Under the pieces are notes generated by a model that was not told where the DNA came from, ran no database searches, and worked only from the letters and a program-made list of their open reading frames with translations. The position numbers and the translations under genes are program-made. A DNA stretch of 64,000 nucleotides. Origin: a virus. Below are positions 58,201-64,000 of the stretch, one piece after another. Every line of letters begins with the position of its first letter. The first letter of the stretch is position 1. Location: positions 1-64,000 of IMG/VR virus record IMGVR_UViG_3300024999_000075; one strand, 5' to 3'.

Positions 58201-58498
58201 TGTACTCTTCATAAAACTCTGGGGGACCAGCCGGGCGCTTGCTGTACTCCGGTAGGAACTGTCTTCGGAATTGCTTACAATTCTTTCCGTCTTTAACTAA
58301 TATTATCTGCGAGGGGGTCATATTCAAAGTAGTGAGAGTCCTCTCCAGGCTAGATAACGCAATCTGATACGCTTCTTTATGACACCCTACTTTCACTTGT
58401 TTCTCGTTGAAGGTTACTAATTTTACTGAATCTTTGCTGGCTGCGGCGTGCAACATCATCTTTAAGATGTGTGAGCAATCTACTAAAAGTCTCTTCAT
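55205..58498 (-). CDS. Family A DNA polymerase with fused 5' nuclease and proofreading domains
   Basis: 1097 residues. Residues about 1-290 form a FEN-type 5'-3' nuclease (LLVDCSH, KEGVEADDII, WSGDGDML, VVYKSLVGDSGDKIPG). Then a 3'-5' exonuclease (GLDIET, VHNTSYELSVLRNHF). The polymerase part has motif A VSMDFTGQEL (Asp about 828), motif B RTKAKPVNFLDLYLG and motif C PVYDEMNF (about 1030) with Tyr where Pol I has His. The position equivalent to Pol I Phe762 is Phe. All domains look active. Most phages encode the 5' nuclease separately. Confidence 0.93.
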   Translation of the reverse strand: MKRLLVDCSHILKMMLHAAASKDSVKLVTFNEKQVKVGCHKEAYQIALSSLERTLTTLNMTPSQIILVKDGKNCKQFRRQFLPEYSKRPAGPPEFYEEYTALVDMFETTLLKYGAISVQKEGVEADDIIAFFAKSLDCVIWSGDGDMLAHGDVFFDGELNKDHFCGIKKEHIVVYKSLVGDSGDKIPGAAGVGPQGFIDLLSKYGDESLDDLKAMLEEETLDELEAHAQDFKPFQKILDSKEQVYNSYKCAKPYHPGFHNLEYRMLYPSGDGSLTQWESTKELITKDKLTPDFLKKLSIEFRQAKLNGLDIETYITEEGKAWALANKSKTAKKPPIDIMGAILAGFSLCTGSNNHKNYYFSVAHKDTDNITLQQAEEILNLLPEEVPVIVHNTSYELSVLRNHFILKFDRGYLPPTTYDTRILAGYCDEYESASLKHWSEILMGYKQVTFGEVTEKPAFEFSDDNDDEVIKFEEESANVQMNELTGQEVLNYGCDDSVCSVALFRYAELLTKYEGSWNAYEKADLASQFLYAESFLTGVKFDLEKCKMLQEENQKIYDETIDCIELALEGMEWTTTEEIVREIPRITPENIMQIKDLAKLPPEYITHHHYWSGAKFVPATELSPAEIKRLFLIYTGRELKTSVRKIEKIVEKIREEGEVEFADAVESGLVSMNTLAEYSFSPKAEINLKSPKQKCELLYDALSYPIRIRGKLSDKMRAEGKTEGNPSANDDAFKHAIAYDARDNFEKDLLLHVVKATSCRTEDSLFYAPYQNMPHYSDGYVHPNGGQALTKSGRPASNKPNFSQVSKISRVREVYVPLEENHVWVSMDFTGQELVHTAVQSGDEAMLSCFRGEIRKDIHSMTGVEVYNYGIKAQYGPESDQLIDYDTFMTILKDDDHPLRKKIKDARTKAKPVNFLDLYLGTAITLAVDLMITKEEAQALLDAKTLIFPGVRKWQDDMTALHEERGYAVEPMGRRRHLRLDGTWKDKHELRGAINHIIQGGAATQTKIAMAKIWQQRVLETFRAYFLFPVYDEMNFSVHRGDVIPFLKVAHPIMIANYAGFPLEFESVIKIGRSFGELKEIGNTVDEEKINQVLAQL

Positions 58499-58668
58499 AT
58501 CTTCTCCCCATGTATATCAAGTAAAAAACTCAAAATCTCTTCCTTCTCATCCTCATGTAGCTCATAGACCCGAGCCACTTGATCCACAGCCATTATGATA
58601 CCCATACCTCTATCAATTAGTTCCTCAGCGCCCCATCTGGCGTTCTCCATGTTTATTATTCTTTTCAT
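58495..58668 (-). CDS. Small acidic hypothetical protein
   Basis: 57 residues from ATG 58668 (GGGAGGAAAAG upstream). MKRIINMENARWGAEELIDRG..., acidic helical second half (HEDEKEEILSFLLD). ATGA overlap with the DNA polymerase start. Confidence 0.65.
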   Translation of the reverse strand: MKRIINMENARWGAEELIDRGMGIIMAVDQVARVYELHEDEKEEILSFLLDIHGEKI

Positions 58669-58793
58669 CTTTCTTTTCCTCCCTCAGGTAATGGGCACCA
58701 ATCCGGTATATTCCTGCTATTACTCCAATTGGACGCAGTTGATTGAAATACCCATTTTAATTTAACACTGTGGCAATACGCATAAGCTCCCAT
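58665..58793 (-). CDS. Small Trp/Cys protein
   Basis: 42 residues from ATG 58793, with an excellent AAGGAGATAAAG site. Ends NIPDWCPLPEGGKER; the xIPDWCPLP ending is a pattern I recall in small phage proteins with a zinc site. ATGA overlap with the next gene. Confidence 0.62.
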   Translation of the reverse strand: MGAYAYCHSVKLKWVFQSTASNWSNSRNIPDWCPLPEGGKER

Positions 58794-58810
58794 TCTTTAT
58801 CTCCTTCAAA

Positions 58811-58850
58811 TTAAAATAGCTCAGAAAGTTCTGAGAACCTCTGAGCTATC
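58811..58850 (-). terminator. Terminator between exonuclease and polymerase operon parts
   Basis: 9-bp stem ATAGCTCAG / CTGAGCTAT and TTTTAATTT tail on the minus strand. A TATAAT hexamer lies just before it (58853-58858), so this may be a promoter-hairpin-gene leader like the one ahead of ligase. Confidence 0.65.
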
Positions 58851-58872
58851 TATATTATACTTTCTACTCCAG

Positions 58873-59520
58873 TTAAACGTGACTGAGTGTTAATTCCATA
58901 TCGGGATCGTGACCGGGCTGTGCCTTAAGCCACCTAAGATACTGATAAGGAACTTTATCAATCAACAAGCCACGATGCTTACCATATGGCATAGTTTTAA
59001 AGCGAAGCGGGCGTTTAAGCCATTCTAACAACTGCCACACATTCATACCACTACCTTCACTCATATAACAGAGCAGCCCCCACACATTTCTCACATCACC
59101 ATAAGTTCTATGCGAAATATACTTTGGCAGGTCACAATACGTAGCTAGCGTATCCAACTGGTGGTTTGGAGCCATCGGAAGTAATCTTCTGGCTAATCTC
59201 AGAGTACATATAGTACCCACTATGTTCATGTAATCCTTAACCAGAGGGTAATCATAAGGCACGTTATGACAGCATAAGATAACCTCACCACTTGGCCATG
59301 GCAGGTCCTTCAGTTGAGGGGCATCTACTATAGCCTCAGCTGAGATTCCATGTTTTGCCTCAGCCTCTGGAGCTATAGGAATGTCAGTGTGAACAAGTGA
59401 AGAGAACTCAGATATGATATCCAAGTCATCGCTGATCTCACACATACCTACTTCAACCACACCAATTGGATCTACCAACCCAGTGGATTCGCAATCCAGA
59501 ATTATGATGTGATCAGGCAT
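58873..59520 (-). CDS. DnaQ-type 3'-5' exonuclease with DUF3820-like end
   Basis: 215 residues; ATG 59520 chosen because GGAGAG lies 7 bases upstream. HIIILDCESTGL supplies the first catalytic Asp/Glu, CCHNVPYDYPLV the second region, and HRTYGDVRNVWGLL the third with the last Asp. Near the C-terminus, FKTMPYGKHRGLLIDKVPYQYLRWL is the DUF3820-type motif often fused to such exonucleases. Proofreading or RNase T/ExoX-like trimming. Confidence 0.85.
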   Translation of the reverse strand: MPDHIIILDCESTGLVDPIGVVEVGMCEISDDLDIISEFSSLVHTDIPIAPEAEAKHGISAEAIVDAPQLKDLPWPSGEVILCCHNVPYDYPLVKDYMNIVGTICTLRLARRLLPMAPNHQLDTLATYCDLPKYISHRTYGDVRNVWGLLCYMSEGSGMNVWQLLEWLKRPLRFKTMPYGKHRGLLIDKVPYQYLRWLKAQPGHDPDMELTLSHV

Positions 59521-59773
59521 TTGACAGCTCTCCAATAACCTTTTCACAAGCATCATGCTTCTGTACAAACTCTTTCATCTTCAACTTACTGCGTGCCTCA
59601 GCATACTTCTTCACAGCATCAATCTCATTCTTACTGATACTGGGGTCCATCCGCCCAACCACCTCCTCGATCCTGATCTTGAACTCTTCCAAAGCTTCTT
59701 CCTTGTCAGTACCAATAAGAAACAACTCTTCTTCAGCTTCCTTAATCGTCAGTATCTTGATATCGTCTTCCAT
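59513..59773 (-). CDS. Helical hypothetical protein
   Basis: 86 residues, Glu/Lys-rich and almost wholly helical (coiled-coil-like). GAGGGAG site before ATG 59773; overlaps the exonuclease start by 8 bases. No family recognised. Confidence 0.66.
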   Translation of the reverse strand: MEDDIKILTIKEAEEELFLIGTDKEEALEEFKIRIEEVVGRMDPSISKNEIDAVKKYAEARSKLKMKEFVQKHDACEKVIGELSNA

Positions 59774-59790
59774 GTTATTTCTCCCTCAAG

Positions 59791-59967
59791 TTAAATTCTA
59801 TCCATGTAATTTAATGGAAACCTACGTTTACCTGATTGTCTCTCTTCTTCCTTTCTTACACATTCAGGACACGCTGGTTCATCATAAGGTAAGTGCCTAT
59901 ACTTAATGATACCGAACGTCTCCCCTCTTTTCTGTTCTCTGCCGCACCTACATGTTGTTGGTCTCAT
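59791..59967 (-). CDS. Small zinc-ribbon-like protein
   Basis: 58 residues from ATG 59967. CRCGREQKRGE and CPECVRKEEE provide four Cys in a zinc-ribbon arrangement with a basic C-terminus; DNA or RNA binding is possible. The start has only weak ribosome site support (GAGG). Confidence 0.6.
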   Translation of the reverse strand: MRPTTCRCGREQKRGETFGIIKYRHLPYDEPACPECVRKEEERQSGKRRFPLNYMDRI

Positions 59968-59987
59968 GTTAGCCTCAATTCTTGGAT

Positions 59988-60081
59988 GGCGTGCGCTGGA
60001 ATCGAACCTTCGCCTCCAGATATCCGTTCAAGGTAGCGCTACACCCTGTGTTACCAAACACCCAGATCCACCAGGTACGCC
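59988..60081 (-). other. Degenerate tRNA-like element
   Basis: On the minus strand GGCGTAC at the 5' end pairs with GCACGCC at the 3' end (six of seven), and GGTTCGATTCC near the 3' side matches the T-arm consensus. But the T stem pairs at only three of five positions, no 5-bp anticodon stem is evident, and the 94-base length has a surplus of about 20 bases in the D-arm region. Probably a decayed tRNA or a tRNA-mimic; not a functional tRNA by my reading. Confidence 0.35.
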
Positions 60082-60088
60082 AAATAAA

Positions 60089-60141
60089 AGTGGGCCAACA
60101 CATTGTCCAGAGCTGTTAGCTTAAGAGTATGTTGGCCCACT
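60089..60141 (-). terminator. Long-loop terminator-like hairpin
   Basis: Perfect 12-bp stem AGTGGGCCAACA / TGTTGGCCCACT with a 29-base loop, followed on the minus strand by TTTTATTT. Right after the stop of the 60150-60962 gene and before the tRNA-like element. Confidence 0.65.
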
Positions 60142-60149
60142 GGTTCAAA

Positions 60150-60962
60150 CTACATTGATACCGGAGTATACCCAGCGATCACATCCATTGGTACAGTCTC
60201 GAATATGAAGATAGTATAGTTGCCGCTATCTCCTGACTTTGGATCTGCCTTAAGTCGTATACAGTCCTGATGGGTAGCAGCCATTTGGCCTCGCATGATG
60301 AACAGTGGGGCTTGCATTGCGAATGCCTTGAGCTGCTTCATGGCGGTGGGGCTGATAGAGATCTGAACAATACCTAATCCTTGGGCCTTGTCCGAGTTAG
60401 CAGCAGCATTGAAAATCACTCCAAATATATCACGATACTTTGATGGGGGGTTGAATTCATAAACTGCTGAGGTCTTAGGGTTCATGAAGAGAGGTTTACC
60501 TTTGGTGTCAACAGCCTTCTGAATGGACTCAACATACGCCTCAATCGTGATGGAGTTTCCTTCACGGTCGATGATATTCTTGCCATCATAAGAGGCACGG
60601 CAGAGTTTCTTAGCTCCCTTATCGCTCTGGTCAGCAATAGGTGTAACCATCCAGCGATCAGAGAGAGACAAGCACTGCACATCAACGAAGTTCCCAAAGG
60701 TAGCTCCACCAGCACCAGAGACACAAGCCATACCGTTGGAGCCGACGATACGAGGAAACAAGTTCCCGAACTCTTCCGGGTTGAGTTTGTTTTCGAGGGA
60801 CATGAGGGAGGGGGCGATACGTTCTCCAGCTACGACGACATCAGCGGGAGGCTTTACAGCTACTTCTTTAGTTTCGGTCATAGTTTCTTCCTTCTTGGTT
60901 TCAGTTTCAGGTTCTTGGGTTTCGGTTTCCGGCATCTGTACTTTGTTAGTCCTTAATCCCAT
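60150..60962 (-). CDS. Hypothetical replication-region protein, separately expressed
   Basis: 270 residues. The first 40 are Glu/Thr/Lys low complexity (ETETQEPETETKK), followed by a globular part with VSGAGGATFGNFVDVQCLSLSDRW and IVQISISPTAMKQLKAFAMQ. It has its own strong promoter (61019-61047) and terminator, which suggests an abundant product. A single-stranded-DNA-binding protein would fit the location between helicase and exonuclease, but no OB-fold motif is visible, so this is a guess. Confidence 0.7.
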   Translation of the reverse strand: MGLRTNKVQMPETETQEPETETKKEETMTETKEVAVKPPADVVVAGERIAPSLMSLENKLNPEEFGNLFPRIVGSNGMACVSGAGGATFGNFVDVQCLSLSDRWMVTPIADQSDKGAKKLCRASYDGKNIIDREGNSITIEAYVESIQKAVDTKGKPLFMNPKTSAVYEFNPPSKYRDIFGVIFNAAANSDKAQGLGIVQISISPTAMKQLKAFAMQAPLFIMRGQMAATHQDCIRLKADPKSGDSGNYTIFIFETVPMDVIAGYTPVSM

Positions 60963-61018
60963 GGTGTTAGTTTCCTTTCTTGGCTTTAGGTTGTTGGTTA
61001 GGTACTACTGTATAAATC

Positions 61019-61047
61019 TTTATAGTTCAGTTTGGGTTGGAAGTCAA
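61019..61047 (-). promoter_or_regulatory. Strong sigma70-like promoter
   Basis: Minus strand TTGACT, 17 bases, TATAAA; in the gap between the 47-residue gene and the 60150-60962 gene. Confidence 0.7.
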
Positions 61048-61050
61048 CTG

Positions 61051-61194
61051 TTATTCTTCTTCCTGAAACATTTTTATGGCTTCATCATAACCATCCCAGT
61101 TGTCTACTCCAGCCGCCCTCAGACAGTGGAGAAATTCCTGGTCTTCTATGAGTTCTTCATATTCTTCCATTGTTATTGTGATGTGTTCACTCAT
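61051..61194 (-). CDS. Small acidic hypothetical protein
   Basis: 47 residues from ATG 61194 (GAGGTG site). MSEHITITMEEYEELIED...CLRAAGVDNWDGYDEA; the AGVDNWxGYDEA end is a pattern I recall in small phage and bacterial proteins. ATGA overlap with the helicase stop. Confidence 0.68.
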   Translation of the reverse strand: MSEHITITMEEYEELIEDQEFLHCLRAAGVDNWDGYDEAIKMFQEEE

Positions 61195-62666
61195 ATTTCA
61201 CCTCTTAATTCTTTGAATACTTGTTCCCTTGTCTTGGGCTTATCTCTAATAACATTAGGTACAAGCCCACCCTTCATTGTCCCATCAGTATCAATCACTC
61301 TGGTTATCAAATCCTCCTTTTCAAGTACCCTCTTTAATAAAGTCTGCTGAATTGTCTTCCTCGCTATCAGAACAACAGCCACTACAGTCTTCAAGTTACC
61401 TTGCCTATGTGCTCTACCTACAAGTTGCTCATAATCTCTAGCAGTTACCGGAAGTTCAGAGCAAATCACCAAGTTACAGTTGGGGAAGTCCAACCCAACC
61501 CCGCCAGATTTTGGGTTGCAGGCTAGTCCCTTTAAAGTTCCAGCTTTGAATGCTGCTATATATGTATTTCTTTCCTTGGCATTTACCTCACCGTAACAAG
61601 CCCCAATACTATATCTCTCCTTCACCGCTGCATTGGTAGCCACATAGTTGTTGAAGATCAGATACTGTGAATCTGTCTTCACAAGGTTGTCAAGGATCTC
61701 GAAGCCCACAGAATCCTTACTGTATCCTATAGGGGATGGCAGCATAATAACTCTCTGCGCCCAGTGATAAATAGAGGTAGCATTCAACCCGTTTACCAAT
61801 TCCTCGTCAGGCATTTGGATATACCTCTCATCCAGCATCCTGTTATAAGCCTCCAGATGTTTTGGATCAAGATCATATTCGATTACCTTTTGAATAAGGG
61901 GTGGTAGATCCAGGTAATCTGAAGACAATCTCCTTGATGCTCTATGCATGAGGTTGTCTCGGAGTAGATCTACGTTCTTGTACTCAACTGGTTGGTTGAA
62001 GTGGTTCTCCTTGGCTACGTGCAACCTATAGAATTGACTGTAGTTATCATAGATTTCAGGCGTAAGTACTTTCACCAGCCCATATGCCTGTTCGGTTAAT
62101 GCTAAGGGTGTAGCTGTCAACAGGCAGCAACCCTCATTAATCTTTTCATACTGAATCTTTTCTATTACCGGCATCAATTTACCTGGAATTTTCTTTGTCT
62201 TTTCTATTACACCTCCTTGCAGTTGCTTGAATAAAAGGTTCTGAGGATTACAGAGGATTGTTGCTTCATCAACGATAAAATAGATTCCCTTCTGCTTGAG
62301 TAGATCTCTATCCTTCTGGAAGATTTGAAAACTCATAACTAAAAAGTCTGAGTCAGTATCTATCTTCTTCCTTTGAGCAGGAGTACCAACATACGCAGCA
62401 ACCTTCACTCCCATTTTGGTTAACACCGAAACCCACTGTGTTATGATCGAAGCTGGACAAAGAACATAGCAAGAGTCAAAGCCTGTCAGCAATTTATACA
62501 CTGCTATAAGCGCAGATATAGTCGTTTTGCCTAGGCCAACCCCGTGAAAACATGCAAAATTTGGTTCCAGTGCTCCCCTATTTATATCAATTACTTGATA
62601 ATCATGGAGTTTACCTCCCTTAAACGGTAGCTTCGCATGTTCAAGTACCATTTCAACGGGGTTCAT
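61191..62666 (-). CDS. SNF2-like superfamily 2 helicase
   Basis: 491 residues from ATG 62666 (a TTG 21 bases earlier is also open). Motif I HGVGLGKTT (42-50), motif Ia YVLCPASIITQW, motif II IVDEAT, motif III LLTATPLAL, and in the second half SGGVGLDFPNCN and QLVGRAHRQG (motif VI with arginine finger). A dsDNA-tracking or fork-remodelling ATPase is expected; such helicases occur in replication modules of phages with family A polymerases. Confidence 0.88.
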   Translation of the reverse strand: MNPVEMVLEHAKLPFKGGKLHDYQVIDINRGALEPNFACFHGVGLGKTTISALIAVYKLLTGFDSCYVLCPASIITQWVSVLTKMGVKVAAYVGTPAQRKKIDTDSDFLVMSFQIFQKDRDLLKQKGIYFIVDEATILCNPQNLLFKQLQGGVIEKTKKIPGKLMPVIEKIQYEKINEGCCLLTATPLALTEQAYGLVKVLTPEIYDNYSQFYRLHVAKENHFNQPVEYKNVDLLRDNLMHRASRRLSSDYLDLPPLIQKVIEYDLDPKHLEAYNRMLDERYIQMPDEELVNGLNATSIYHWAQRVIMLPSPIGYSKDSVGFEILDNLVKTDSQYLIFNNYVATNAAVKERYSIGACYGEVNAKERNTYIAAFKAGTLKGLACNPKSGGVGLDFPNCNLVICSELPVTARDYEQLVGRAHRQGNLKTVVAVVLIARKTIQQTLLKRVLEKEDLITRVIDTDGTMKGGLVPNVIRDKPKTREQVFKELRGEI

Positions 62667-62949
62667 CTTCTTCCATCCTATCCCCAATCTCCCACAGCTC
62701 CAAGACTGTCTTGTCCGTCAGCTTACTCAGCAGCTGGAGATTGGTGTCATTGGATCTGTCCAGCAGTTCCGACTGCTGCTCGAACGCTTCTCGAAGGTGG
62801 GTGTAATGTTGTTTTTGAAAATGAAAACCTACAGCAGCGGCACAAACCGCTATCCCGACTATGCACCCAACAAGCCTATCGTTGTACTCATAGATCATAT
62901 ATGTCATCAAGGCACAGCCGAATATGAGTCCTCCTATTAAACCCATCAT
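62653..62949 (-). CDS. Membrane protein with cytoplasmic coiled coil
   Basis: 98 residues: two hydrophobic segments (LIGGLIFGCALMTYMI and LVGCIVGIAVCAAAVGF) then a charged helical tail. Overlaps the helicase start. Function unknown. Confidence 0.65.
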   Translation of the reverse strand: MMGLIGGLIFGCALMTYMIYEYNDRLVGCIVGIAVCAAAVGFHFQKQHYTHLREAFEQQSELLDRSNDTNLQLLSKLTDKTVLELWEIGDRMEEDEPR

Positions 62950-63131
62950 TTTAAATCCTCACAGAAAATTTCGCTGTTCTCTCTGTCTAAGCGGCAAAAC
63001 CATCTGGAGAAATCATCCTGCATCAGTCTCCAATCATTGAAGCTGAGGTTTGGGAATAACTTCTGGAACTGATCGAAGTCGAGGTTGTACGCCTTAACGC
63101 ACGCTTTCCTCACGATATCTGCTTTAGTCAT
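62946..63131 (-). CDS. Small hypothetical protein
   Basis: 61 residues, ATGA overlaps on both sides. Helical, aromatic (FPNLSFNDWRLMQDDFSRWF). No motif. Confidence 0.62.
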   Translation of the reverse strand: MTKADIVRKACVKAYNLDFDQFQKLFPNLSFNDWRLMQDDFSRWFCRLDRENSEIFCEDLK

Positions 63132-63610
63132 AATTCAATCCTCCTGATCATCTCAATCACCACCTTACCATTGACAGGTATTGGCCTCCCATTGGCCACC
63201 GCCCACGTATAACTACGAGCAGCAATGATCTGGCGAAGACCATTTTCATCACCACCAAAGTATTTACAAAGCTTCAAATGCTTCAGGCTATTCTTCTTAG
63301 CCACTTCGAGGAACTCCAGGGGACTCAGGTTCCTCACCAAGCTCCCTACAAGTGTGTCCCCAATGTAGTTGGTCAGATCACTCCTTGCCTCTTCTATTGT
63401 TGAAAATTGAGCTGGTCTGTCGCCTTTTTTGACCCTCTGGTCCTCCCATAGATAAGGAAGCTTAGACGTAATAACAAGTAGGTTCCAAAGCTGAGGGTCG
63501 TTGACATGCTTCCGATCCCCCAGCCCTAAGATTAGCTCCTTCATCATCTTATTCTTGAATGGCAGGTTGATGCAATAATACTCTTGTGGATGGGGCGCAT
63601 AGTTGATCAT
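63128..63610 (-). CDS. Hypothetical protein
   Basis: 160 residues, mostly helical; HPQEYYCINLPFKNKMMKELIL and SLVRNLSPLEFLEVAKKNSLKHLK. No catalytic pattern recognised. Coupled to both neighbours by 4-base overlaps. Confidence 0.65.
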   Translation of the reverse strand: MINYAPHPQEYYCINLPFKNKMMKELILGLGDRKHVNDPQLWNLLVITSKLPYLWEDQRVKKGDRPAQFSTIEEARSDLTNYIGDTLVGSLVRNLSPLEFLEVAKKNSLKHLKLCKYFGGDENGLRQIIAARSYTWAVANGRPIPVNGKVVIEMIRRIEL

Positions 63611-63819
63611 CCCTTATCCTCCAGCCAACATAATAAGATCTTCTTATCCTCGATATCTGCGTGCCTTTTCCAAGTAGTAAATCTAATGCTGCTACACCAT
63701 TTAGGAAAGAGATCTTGGTCACACTGTTCAAAGCCTAAAAATTTTACATCCTTATCCAACCCATATTTAGCTATTTGTTTGTTTATAACTGCCCTTAACT
63801 CACTGAGCTTCATCCTCAA
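63607..63819 (-). CDS. Small hypothetical protein
   Basis: 70 residues (MRMKLSELRAVINKQIAKYG...KKILLCWLEDKG). A starting LSELRxxINKxI helix is common in small phage proteins. The start overlaps the end of the next upstream gene. Confidence 0.62.
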   Translation of the reverse strand: MRMKLSELRAVINKQIAKYGLDKDVKFLGFEQCDQDLFPKWCSSIRFTTWKRHADIEDKKILLCWLEDKG

Positions 63820-64000
63820 TCCCCCCGGTATAAAACCACTCCTTAATTCTCTCCAAAACCTTCGCCTCGTTCCTATTGTACGCCATCCAGAACTTCATCC
63901 GAGGCATATACCTACCGTCAGGTCCAGTCAGATAACCGTCTGTCACCTCAAAGTATTCCGGCAGGTACTCATGATCAAATGTCAGTTTCTGTTCTGGTGA
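63800..64000 (-). CDS. Hypothetical protein, 5' part cut by the window edge
   Basis: The last 66 residues of a frame that enters from the right edge (...PEYFEVTDGYLTGPDGRY...KFWMAYNRNEAKVLERIKEW...). Its stop lies 20 bases inside the next gene, like other junctions in this operon. Function unknown. Confidence 0.62.
   Translation of the reverse strand, partial: SPEQKLTFDHEYLPEYFEVTDGYLTGPDGRYMPRMKFWMAYNRNEAKVLERIKEWFYTGGIEDEAQ

Overview
The window is a slice of a tailed double-stranded DNA phage (Caudoviricetes) or a prophage of that type. It carries a complete head and tail morphogenesis block (large terminase, portal, S49-type prohead protease, scaffold-like protein, major capsid protein, connectors, tail tube, -1 frameshifted tail chaperones, 1749-residue tape measure), a lysis group and a replication/repair block. 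A long tape measure with no sheath gene seen points to a siphovirus-like particle. Lipobox proteins, a GH108 endolysin, sigma70-like promoters and strong Shine-Dalgarno sites suggest a Gram-negative bacterial host; its genus cannot be told from sequence alone. Both edges cut through genes, so the genome is larger than 64 kb.

Layout. 0-8.5 kb: small leftward accessory genes, several preceded by a repeated TAATTA-N4-TAATTA operator-like element, around a rightward Cro/CI-type regulator and a primase-helicase (2.0-4.7 kb) followed by an iteron-rich, origin-like gap (4.7-5.2 kb). 8.5-9.6 kb: a repeat-rich non-coding gap between divergent transcription units. 9.6-12.4 kb: a tightly overlapped run of tiny rightward genes. 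12.4-35.5 kb: head and tail genes. 35.5-43.7 kb: fibre-assembly-like gene, lysis genes, and two Sec-signal-bearing proteins of higher GC (a tail-fibre-like/lectin-like protein and a large polysaccharide-lyase-like protein). 43.8-44.7 kb: metallophosphoesterase, then a terminator. 44.7-64 kb: a long leftward operon with dNMP kinase, ATP-dependent DNA ligase, Rad50/Mre11-like (SbcCD-like) pair, Holliday-junction-type nuclease, a three-domain family A DNA polymerase, DnaQ-type exonuclease, SNF2-like helicase and many small ATGA-coupled genes.

Four homing-type endonucleases interrupt this plan (14.1, 20.0, 25.4 and 51.3 kb). Three of the four are physically paired with a small ribbon-helix-helix protein, which looks like a recurring module. 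Other unusual cargo: a cysteine-nucleophile alpha/beta hydrolase with the lipase box and catalytic spacing of polyhydroxyalkanoate synthases (54.2 kb), a solitary IS3 OrfA-type protein (47.1 kb), a promoter-structured RNA-terminator unit upstream of ligase (46.98-47.11 kb) that is either an attenuator or a small RNA, and a degenerate tRNA-like element (60.0 kb).

I found about 16 further small genes by reading both strands, mostly recognised by a Shine-Dalgarno site and ATGA overlaps with their neighbours. All functional calls are by eye from motifs; no database search was run.
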